64,000 nt of DNA from Odontocerum albicorne (lineage: Eukaryota > Arthropoda > Insecta > Trichoptera > Odontoceridae). Shown here one piece after another: positions 54,926-64,000 of the stretch. The translations under genes and the position numbers were made by a program. Under the pieces are notes generated by a model. The model was not told the DNA's origin, did not search any database, and saw only the letters and a list, made by a program, of their open reading frames with translations. Positions within the stretch are counted from its first letter, which is position 1. Each line of letters starts with the position of its first letter. The stretch is from the NCBI GenBank assembly GCA_949825065.1, contig OX463847.1:32006115-32070114 (forward strand). The letters are read 5' to 3'.

Positions 54926-55949
54926 TATATTGACAACTTGTAAAAAACAATAAATCTTAACTTGCATATAACAAAGATCATACATAATACATAACAAATC
55001 AGATATATTTTATTCTGTCAGGTCATAGAGTAAGCGGAATACAACCACTACTTTTATAAAGTAGTATTTTTCTGTAATAATAATACTTCAAGGTAAGCCG
55101 TCGTCATGGTCTCCCCTTAGGACTTGGGCCCTTGGGTTAATCACCGAATACCCTTTAGATAAAAGAACACAACAGTCATTGATCGTCTAGGAATTTGTTT
55201 GGCCATGACTTTGATTTGGTATTCTTCACATACTATGAAAGGGAAACTGTAGATGCCTGCAAGGGATTCTACGAATTTGTTATTTATTCTACACTATACA
55301 CTGGTGTTTCAATTGGCAGATTCACACTCTCAGCCGGATGTGGGAGAGCGTGAAGTGCTGGGCTATAAACCAACCTGAATGGAGACGTTTTATTTCATCC
55401 CTATGTTTCTAATAGAATATATGGGGTTATTTTGAAATCTCTCATTTCAGAGTATACAAATTTTCAACAAAAACTTTTTGATTTTTTTAATCAACAACGC
55501 CATCTATCAAAATGTTTATAAAACTTATCACGTGTTTCGAATCATTTTCTTAAAATTGGCTCTATCGTAATAGGAATATTTATTTGCATGAGAAAGAGAT
55601 ACCAATCGATAATCTGGAACAACTATTTGAGACGTAAAATTCAGATCGTGACAATGAGTAATCTACCAGTAAATAATAATTCCAAGAAAAAAAGTCACAG
55701 TTCATTTATTTTTGCCTGCCATCTAGACGTGAAAAACAAAAATATTTGTGCAAAATATTCAATTCTAGTTCATTCAGTTGGCATCTCGTCAAAGTAAACG
55801 CGTGGTTTTCACGTTAATTTGCGTCAACGCGACAGGATAAGACTAACGTTATTACGTAATTGTCGTTTATATTAGGAATAAAAAGAGACAACAACAAAAT
55901 AATCTGTCGAATCTTATTGTAAAATTTTCTAGAACGTACTGCGCGAAGT
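54926..55949. other. Upstream flank of Chchd2; no gene seen
   Basis: AT-rich. The frame at 55588-55797 has no motif. No SINE or LINE was recognised in the last kilobase before the gene. Confidence 0.4.
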
Positions 55950-56075
55950 GAGCGTATATTATCGGTGCGGCGCGACATTCGTTAGATAATAAAATTTCAG
56001 CTTTCAGTCGCATTCCCAAATTGTCACAGAATTGTTTGTGTCTGTTGTGGGATTTTCTTTCATTGAAAATTCAAA
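55950..56075 (+). promoter_or_regulatory. Chchd2 5' untranslated region and probable promoter
   Basis: G+C rises just upstream (GGTGCGGCGCGAC at about 55965), followed by AATTTCAGCTTTCAGTCGC, which offers initiator-like TCAGT sequences. There is no clear TATA box. The coding start is the first ATG, in TTCAAAATGCC. Confidence 0.4.
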
Positions 56076-59000
56076 ATGCCTCGCCGTGGAAGGTCTGCAA
56101 GCCCACCGCCAGCCCCGAGAAGGTATATTAAGTTGTTAAAATGTGTGATGTGAAATATGTGTTTTTTTGTTTTTTTTAAACGTGATTGCAATTTGAATTT
56201 CAGGGCTGCTCCCCCACCTTCTGTACCCGCTAGGGCTCCGGCTAACACTCCGATGGTGGCCCCGACTGCACAGCCCCAACAGCCAAGTATGTTTGCACAA
56301 ATGGCAGCTACTGCCGGAGGAGTCGCAGTTGGATCAGCCGTTGTAAGTATCCATCTCAGATGGTTCCACATGAATAGATTACTAAAAAATATTTATCGAG
56401 AAGTTAGGACTTCACTGTTAAGCAGTTTGTTTTATGACTTTCTTTTGCGTACATTTTTTTAGTCACATTTATTCATACTCTGAAGATTAAGACTTACCCC
56501 GGTTGACCTTTGAACCTTCAAATTGCCCTTAAAATTTTCTTCAAGAATTGCGCCACTTTAGCGACTATTTTTGGAGTCAATTGTGATTGTCAAGTGGGGT
56601 TAAAATCTCGAATGTTGAGGTTATGTTGCGTCATCTGTGCGATTTGACGTGCGCAAATGTTTTGATTTTTAATCGAATGGCGCACGTGACAGTGCAAAAA
56701 TTCATTTCAATATTTTCAAGATCTCATTCATAATAGTTTAAATACGTATATGTATTATCTAATAGTTATACCTTGTTTACTTACGTCAATATTGACGTGC
56801 GAAAACTCTTAATAATGATGATTTAATGTGAAAATAAAGATTACTAATGATTATTAAATTTGAATTTTTCCATTAAAAAACAAAAAAATTAATGCATGTA
56901 TATTTATAATTATTTTTGTTCATGGATCTCCATATCACTAAGTTTTTTCCTTTCTTGTTCCATTGCTATATCTAGAGTGTACTTCAATAGATCTAGAGAA
57001 TAAAGACTTACGTGAGAATTTCGAAATGTTTGTTCCGACTAAAGGTGCTCCACAAATATCTATTGAAATTAGCCAAAATTGTACAATACAAGCACTACAA
57101 TTTATTTATTTCATCTATGGTCAGTGCTTACCTTACATTAAAATCATACTTATATAGTTTTTATAATCATACCATATATAGGAGTTTATTGCCATTATTC
57201 AAGGAAAAGAGAAATCATACTTTTTTGTGCAATCAACCAATGAAATTTAAGCTGTCAAAAATAGAAAGGCTATTACTATATGTTAATTCTTGACTATTGT
57301 TAGCATTTTTAAATTTATCTCAAATCTGGAGTATTACTTGCGCTGTTTTATTTGTTAACTCTTTTTAATAGTTTTATATCAAGACTAATTTTTTTGGAAA
57401 AAATATTAATTTTAAATATTCGAAATGCATCTACAGTTTGGGATCCTCATCACCTCAAATATATAAATAATACAGAAAAAAAATCCTCAGATATCTATGG
57501 TACAGAACAAAGGGCGATTACCCAAAATATGCTCACCATGTTGAACTTCTCATGGTATGTAACTATAGAAGCCTCGAAACGAGAAGGCAATAATCCATTG
57601 CGATATTCCTAATAAAGGTTTTCCAAGGTTACTTTAACTGGCCCGCGATTCTAGACGCACTAAGTTTATATGTACCTAATAAAAATAGCCGTGCAAGGAA
57701 TCACCCTCTTCTACATACCAACTTACAGAACGAATATCATAGCTAAACACTCAGTCACACGTGGTATAGAGATATTGAACCAACTGAATGACACTAGATA
57801 TATTCTCATCACCACCTAGCAGTATGAGAAAAGTCCTGGCTGATATTCTTCCTAACGAATAAGCTAACTCTAGAAGCAGACCCTCTTTGTGTAACAGGAG
57901 AATTCCGTGCACAGTGGGAAAAAAATAATAATTATGAGTTTAATAACTTAAGATAATGAAAAATTCACTGGTGACAAATAAACAATTATAGTTTTGTTCC
58001 ACAAAATTACACTAATACACTTTATATTATAAATACATCAAACATAAAGTCACTTAAAAACTGAATTTGAAGTAGAAGTGAAACTGTTTAAAAATTGTAA
58101 ACAATGAGAAGTATATTTTAAGTGTGTAATTTATAGACAAAAAGGTTTGTTATTGATGGTGACCGAATTTATAAAACTGAGAAATGTTAATTATGGCAGT
58201 AAAAAATATTTTTGAATAAAGACATACTTAATAAGTTGATACAAAGAATGAATTAAATTAACATTTGAATAATTTAATTGGCCGAGATTTCTTCATATAT
58301 AATTAGTTTTTAAATCTATCCCAATTGCCCAACTTCTATGGTATTGAACATTATGATGTAATCATTTGAGTTACACCATGATAAGAGTAAATAAATTATT
58401 TTATAGATAATTTTTAAATATATTAATTAATGGTTTTATATTTTATGATGGAACAGATATAAAATTGTACTTTTATAGACATGTTTAAGTAAAACACTAG
58501 CAATGTTCCTCTTGTTGAAAATCAGTCATGTGATATTTTTGGGCTATTTTTACATTATATGCAAGGAGGCCCAATATCAGAATGTGGACTGCCATTTTAT
58601 TATTTGTTGCATATTAAAGTTGCTTACTCTGTACAGATTTGATTGAGTGTTATAAGATCTCATGTAGTCATTTTGATTGCTCAGAACTTCCCCAGTAATT
58701 TTATTTTAACCAAAACATATATTTAAAAAGACACGAGTCAAAACTTTCCGTAACTAAATTCCACAATAATCTCAAGGAAACATTGTTTTGCTTGCAGAGT
58801 TATGTAATCTTAGAACAAACTGCTCAATAGGTAGTAAATGTTGTGATAGTGAACCAGTTTAACAAACGTCTGGACAAGTTTCTACATACTCGTACAAACT
58901 CAGTGTTGTTTTGTTTCCTTTGCTTATTTTTCTCTGCTCATTGCTTTTATTTATGAACATGACAGTTAAACTTGATATAAATATTAATAGAAAATGTGTC

Positions 59001-61302
59001 GCCAGGATCTATAATTGTAATAATCAGGTCATTAATTTGAACATTTGTTCTTAAATATAGAGTATGATAAATTCATACTATAAAATTAATTATATTAAAT
59101 GTTATTGAACCTGTCAATATTCAATTCATAGAATGAATTTTTGAGAAAATCAAATGAAATGCTATATTTACAGTATTTTTAATTTGATTTCACCATACAA
59201 TGACTGTAGAAGTGTGGGTGAAGGTCACACATTTCTATATATACTTTTTTCACTCAAATGGTACTTTACAATATGTCCAAACTTGTGATTTGTAAATAGC
59301 GTGGCCTGGAGAATATATTGTTTTCGGCTCCAGTAACCGAGCCCAGAGTTGAGAATCACTGGAGTAGGCATGGAACTTTCAGTTCGGCATCACACACATT
59401 GGCAATATTGAATGAATACCATGCCATAACCCGTGAGGAGTATAATAGAAAGCACAATACATAATGTGTGATCAGGGTACCTGACAATGCCACTGGAGAT
59501 GACTATGTAAGCCAATTTGTGATAGGCTTATCCTGTTGCATAATTCAGATCTCCAGGGGAGGGTGCCTATTCGAGCAAATCATCGCATGAGATATACTGG
59601 GAGGAATATAACAAAACACTTCACCTTCGGCTCTTGGAACATATGAACACTCGGACTCTCATACCTGCTCACCCTAATAGAAGAATGGGCCCCTATTGAC
59701 AGGGAATTTCAGCGCGTGAATGTGTACTGTTTCTCTCATCGAGACTCACCTTCTTGGTGAGGGTAGCATTGAGTACATATTTTTCTAAAAGAGATATCCT
59801 GCAAATGGCAACAAACTACATGGTGTAAGATTCACTAAAAAAACTAACTGGTTGGAAAACTCGACCAGATCCCAGTGGATATTTCACAAAGATTAATGAC
59901 TTCACTACTAAATTTCTGACAATGTTTACGTTCATGTTATTTCTACCTATGCTCCCACCATGGATGCAACTGAAGTTCAGGAGTCTTATAACCAACTTGA
60001 AAATGTTTTCAACAGAATTTCTGGTTATGAGCGTATTATCCTTCAACACTAAAGTGGGTACAGATTAAATGGCAATATTACCCCACAAGTGAAGAGGCAA
60101 CAACACTCGCACGAGTGTCAAGTCTATTGCATGAACAAAAAGTCTCTCACACGATTATTGTTACCAGACAAATATTTTTACTTTTTTTTTTTTTTTTTAA
60201 ACATCCGGCTTCCGTTGGGAATTGAATCCGAAACCCCCTGGTCAAAAATCTTATCAACTAGACAATGGAGATTGATATCGAGGAGAGCTATATATACTAA
60301 AACCATTTACAATGATTACATAGTATTTTGTATTTACAGTGTTAAAATTCCAAGTATGAAGGTATAATATAAATACTCATTTTTAAGGATTATTTAGGTA
60401 TACACATTTAATATTGATTGTGAAGGGATTAGGAGATAAATGTATATTAAAATATACATAATCCTAATTGCAAGGAGTTAGACAGATTTAAAGGAAATTT
60501 TATGTTGTAAATATAAGTTCATTATGAAGGGATTTAAGTAAATGAATTTAATCTCTGAGGAAAAACCCAAATACTATGGAAACTACAACTATTAATTACA
60601 TTTACAAAATATATATAGAACTATCAAAAGTGTTGTATTTGATTGTTCTAAAAAAGAATATTAAATATAGGTATTGTCTTTTTTATTCTGTATTTGGAAA
60701 TCTTAAATTTTTTTTGTTTCATAATATGATATCTTTGATTTGTAGCAACTGATAGTTGACTGGAATACGAGTAATGTTGGGAAAACCTTATATAGAACTT
60801 CTATGATAATGATAAATTGAATAAGTTTTAGATCAGCGCTGTTTTGCGACAGCGTCACCTCATGGATGACTTCCCAACATTAAAATATTACTCAAGTGTT
60901 CTCTTAAAAATATAGGCTATAAATTGCTCAAACCCAAAAGCAAGTTCATTCGACAGCAGTCATCTAGTTGTGGAATGTACTTCTTATCGGTTAGCAATCT
61001 TAAAAATAACAGTATACAATTTTCTTATACATCCCAATATTCTTTATTTTCAGGGCCACGTAGCAGGTCACGCTTTGACTGGTATGTTCAGCGGAGGCTC
61101 TGATGCCCCAGCCCACGAGCAACAAGCAGCAGCCCCTGCCCAGCAGTACCAGGCACATCCAGGAGCGTCAGAGCCTCAGGGTCCCTGTGCTTGGGAGATC
61201 AAGCAGTTCCTGCAGTGTGCGCAGGGACAGTCTGATCTCACTTTGTGTGAGGGCTTCAACGAAGCCCTCCGACAGTGCAAAGTTTCGAACCGTATGTTCT
61301 AA
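56076..61302 (+). CDS. Chchd2: CHCHD2/CHCHD10-family mitochondrial twin CX9C protein (three exons)
   Basis: Exons are 56076-56122, 56204-56342 and 61054-61302. The introns (81 and 4711 bases) are GT-AG, and the joined frame gives 144 residues. The N-terminus is Arg- and Pro-rich ([16 protein letters not shown]), like a mitochondrial presequence. Residues 45-77 form the conserved Ala/Gly-rich hydrophobic segment ([18 protein letters not shown], then [15 protein letters not shown]). Cys107, 117, 127 and 137 form the twin CX9C motif, spaced exactly nine residues apart, with the family words EIKQFLQCA and [14 protein letters not shown]9C proteins are imported and oxidised by MIA40 into the intermembrane space. 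This family supports cristae, the MICOS complex and respiration, and human CHCHD2 can also act in the nucleus. The sequence does not separate CHCHD2 from CHCHD10; many insects have a single main member. Confidence 0.95.
57340..57830 (+). mobile_element. LINE RT C-terminal remnant in Chchd2 intron 2
   Basis: One frame reads [20 protein letters not shown] and [14 protein letters not shown], the A..VWDPH...I..LE motif of several LINE C-termini. A later frame reads [20 protein letters not shown] then [11 protein letters not shown], matching the closing W.NQLP region. Frameshifts make it dead. Confidence 0.6.
59251..59425 (-). mobile_element. SINE family B body in Chchd2 intron 2
   Basis: Minus strand: AGTTCCATGCCTACTCCAG, TTACTGGAGCC, CAGGCCACGC and GTACCATTTGAG, in the order of family B bodies. 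The tRNA head is missing. Confidence 0.6.
59560..60085 (+). mobile_element. LINE endonuclease remnant in Chchd2 intron 2
   Basis: Frames show FTFGSWN near 59620, [24 protein letters not shown] sequence, and [38 protein letters not shown] near 59930-60045. The order (TWNVRTL, INDRLM, STYAPTM, LGDFN.RVG) is that of the APE endonuclease of an insect LINE. The LGDFN motif is lost. It is the only endonuclease piece outside the Jockey copy. Confidence 0.7.
60198..60282 (-). mobile_element. SINE head fragment in Chchd2 intron 2
   Basis: Minus strand CATTGTCTAGTTGATAAGA and GGATTCAATTCCC are the A- and B-box regions. A T18 run at about 60183-60200 adjoins it. Confidence 0.6.
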
Positions 61303-61395
61303 TTTCACTTTTGTGCCATCGAACCATTCGTGCTGGTTAAATTTTTTATTTTCTTAGAAAAGTTTACTTTTTAACAGTCGAAGAAATGACAATAC

Positions 61396-61401
61396 AATAA
61401 A
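61396..61401 (+). terminator. Polyadenylation signal, proximal
   Basis: AATAAA 94 bases after the Chchd2 stop codon, followed by AATTACGCGTAG. A G/T-rich downstream element is weak. Confidence 0.55.
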
Positions 61402-63565
61402 ATTACGCGTAGATATTCATTAAGTGAGAATTTCAAATTTCAGAGATAATCATGAAAAATCCATTCCATATATACTATATTATGTCTTTTGGAATTAGTT
61501 TTTCATTCTCTTTTTTTACAAAAAAAAATGAGACTGGATGTTACGATTCCAAGTAAAAATTACAAATTATAAAAATCATTCTGATCAGATATCTTGAAAT
61601 AATTTTTTGATATTTTGAAATACTATGATTAACAAAATGACTTAATTTTTTTGTAAACCGTGGTTTGATCTCGAAATTAGTGAAAGAAAAGTAATATAAA
61701 TTTGAAAAGTTGGTATTTCCGCTTCTTGAATATGATCAGAATATAGAATGTATTTTGAAAAAAATTACTGTGATTTATTTATTTATATATTTCTTTAATA
61801 TCTCTTGGAACTTATCCGTTTTTCTTTAAATATAAGTGTGTTAAGAATGTCACATTCATACTTAAGCATTTTTATTAGAATTATCATCATTAAATTGAGT
61901 TTTTGGCAGATCATCAAAAATCCTTCGCATTTTTGTACTTAAGTGTAGTTAGAAAAACATTCTACAAGCAGTTGTTTCATCCTAAGAGTAGCTGTAAATA
62001 TTTAGCATGCTACTCAAAAATCCGAGTAAAAAATAACGCCGCTACAATTTTTATTTGGATTTTTAAGTAGCATGTTAAATAAGATTGAAAAGTAGCTGTA
62101 AGAATCCTACTTTTCGAATGTAGCTTTCACGACAACTTTTACTAATCGTGAATGTAAAATGCAAGTAAACACACATTTTAAGCGAGTAAGCTGCCAAGTG
62201 GATGGGTAAATATTTAGTGCTTTGCATTGTAAAAAATCAGCGCATAATCTTCTTTCTCTCTCAATTTTGATAAATTTCTTTCCTTTTCTAATAAAATTTA
62301 AAGAATTAAGTACTTAACAATATTGTTCCCAGAGCTTTTCAAAAGTTAATGATTTTTTGGTGTATTTTACTGTTATAAAATATAAGCCAAAATTTATTTT
62401 ATAGCAGATCATAACCTATCTATTGCTAGTGTAATTGAAGAGCTACTTAGATTATACGATTTTAATACATATTTTGCTGATGAATTCTGAGATTTTTACT
62501 AAATTAGAAAAGTTTATTTTGAATTTACCGTACTTGCATTGACATTCTTAATTTTCATACATTAAATATATACATCTCAGTATTTATATTGTAATATGTT
62601 TTTTAATTTTATTTCTTGAATTTATTAATCAAATTGTATAATATTTAAAAAAAATGTGATACCTATAATATTTAAACAGTATTACGAGTTTTTTAGCTTA
62701 AAATTTTTACAAAAATTTGTTCTTGAGTTATTGGTGTAAATGAAATGAAAATTGGAAGAAAAAAAAAAAAAAAAAGATATACAAATTCCATACAACACAT
62801 TAAATACAAGCTTTGAAATATAACAAAATATTTTTTTCATATTTTTCTTTAAAATGGTTATAATGGAATTATTAAACTTTTAGTATATTATTTTAATTCG
62901 TAATTATTCCTCAATAAATTTCATAAGAATATGCATAATCAAGCAATCTAGTTGGATTTATTATTATTAAATCAATTGACTTGACATGTTTTAAAAATTT
63001 GTTTTATTTTAATAGCTCTAAATAATTTAAAGAAAGCATGTTAGGAATAATTTTGAGTAATTTAGAATCATTAAAATAAAATTAAAAAACTATATGAAGT
63101 TCTTTTATGTATTCAATATTTCACCAGTTAATTTTTTTTTATTTACCAACTTTAGAATACTGATTATTATTTTGTCCAAACATTTCTAGTTTTTATTTAT
63201 ATTGTGGTTTTGACAGTACACCCCACTATAAGTATTGGGTGTAATTTTTCATCAACATTTCATTTTGGTGTAGTTAAGTTTTATTCTAAGGATTTTTTTT
63301 TGTTTTATTTATTTGTACTATTTTCTTTGTTTCAGATATCTAACAACATTCTGTACCTGTATATATTAAATATATTTTTGGATGCTATTTCAGTTTCTAT
63401 TAGAATAATTTGTATAAGTATTTTATATTAGTTTCAACATATGTACTATATATTGTGAACAAATCTACAGCTGGTACAGTTTTGAAAATTTGCAATCACA
63501 CAATTGCCATTGTTCTATTAGTAAAATTCAAGTGAAAACTTTGTAGTAGATATGCTTTCAATAAC

Positions 63566-63571
63566 AATAAA
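63566..63571 (+). terminator. Polyadenylation signal, distal
   Basis: AATAAA followed within 30 bases by GTTAGTTGTTATTTGTTGTC, a good G/T-rich element. It could end a long Chchd2 transcript. Confidence 0.4.
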
Positions 63572-64000
63572 ACTTGTTAGTTGTTATTTGTTGTCTTATT
63601 TTTCTCATCTCCTGATTTCCGCTTCCTAAAATATATTATTTGCTTTTAAGATCAAGTTATCTAAACCATCTTGACAAAAGGTGAATATGCTTTTTTCAAA
63701 ATGGAGAAAATATTTCCCCAAATGCCTCACCTCGAAATACAATTTTAATGCAAGTCAAATGAACTCACGACCTTCCTTCCAAGAAATTGATCTGGTATGC
63801 CGACATTTCGTTTTTGTTGCAGATGAAAAAACAATGTGATAATAAAATAAAACTCACTGATTGCATACTGCTATCTATGGAGACTATTGCAATCAAATTG
63901 AACATTCACAATTAAACAAAAACACTTCATGAAAAAAATGGAAGTTGTTTCGTCTTCTCATAATTTTACTAATTATTTTTAGTCCATTTTGAGGGACAAG
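63572..64000. other. No gene seen
   Basis: AT-rich sequence to the window edge, with no frame, repeat family or signal that I can support. Confidence 0.4.

Larger units (their letters stand above)
61303..63571 (+). other. AT-rich tract after Chchd2, possibly a long 3' UTR
   Basis: Almost no recognisable SINE or LINE occurs here, in contrast to the rest of the window. The first AATAAA lies at 61396-61401 and a stronger one at 63566-63571. Whether transcripts extend to the second site cannot be judged from sequence. An A17-type run lies at about 62759-62775. Confidence 0.35.

Noticed and set aside
1..64000. Bacterial, viral or plasmid origin
   Set aside because: A spliced nuclear gene with GT-AG introns and arthropod-type retroelements exclude a prokaryotic or viral replicon. 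No virus-derived gene was recognised.

Overview
The window is AT-rich, intron-bearing animal DNA, almost certainly from an arthropod and most likely an insect. I base this on a Jockey-clade non-LTR retrotransposon, mariner remnants, tRNA-derived SINEs and an ordinary nuclear Chchd2-type gene with GT-AG introns. I cannot name the order. It holds one well-supported host gene, one apparently intact retrotransposon, and a dense bed of decayed transposable elements.

Layout. From 1 to about 44.3 kb I find no convincing host gene. This part is filled by short, 5'-truncated, stop-ridden 3' ends of one LINE family (more than fifteen fragments), other LINE scraps, two tRNA-headed SINE families, small inverted-repeat elements, a three-copy foldback family, a deleted mariner, two foldback units resembling Penelope-type terminal repeats, and several tandem arrays. 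From 44.3 to 49.8 kb on the minus strand lies a full-length Jockey-like element with intact ORF1 (gag with three zinc knuckles) and intact ORF2 (endonuclease plus reverse transcriptase). From 49.8 to 55.9 kb there are more repeats, including a 569 bp element with TA target sites. From 56.08 to 61.30 kb on the plus strand is a three-exon gene for a CHCHD2/CHCHD10-family mitochondrial protein of 144 residues. Its second intron is 4.7 kb and holds LINE and SINE debris. An AT-rich tract with few repeats follows to the end and may be a long 3' untranslated region.

The most unusual signal is scattered across the window. The 8-mer TACTCGTA (or its complement TACGAGTA) occurs about 24 times outside a satellite array, where roughly two or three would be expected. 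It has the form TA-CTCG-TA, which matches the excision scar known for the Tc1/mariner-superfamily element Minos. In two SINE copies the motif is a clean 6-base insertion relative to the family, as a scar predicts. The window may therefore record past Minos-like transposon excision in a stretch where no Minos element remains visible.

Most elements are dead. The only element with complete reading frames is the Jockey copy, and the Chchd2 gene is the only confident functional host locus. Two weaker host-gene hints, a possible first exon near 10.7 kb and a broken reading frame near 42 kb, are recorded at low confidence.
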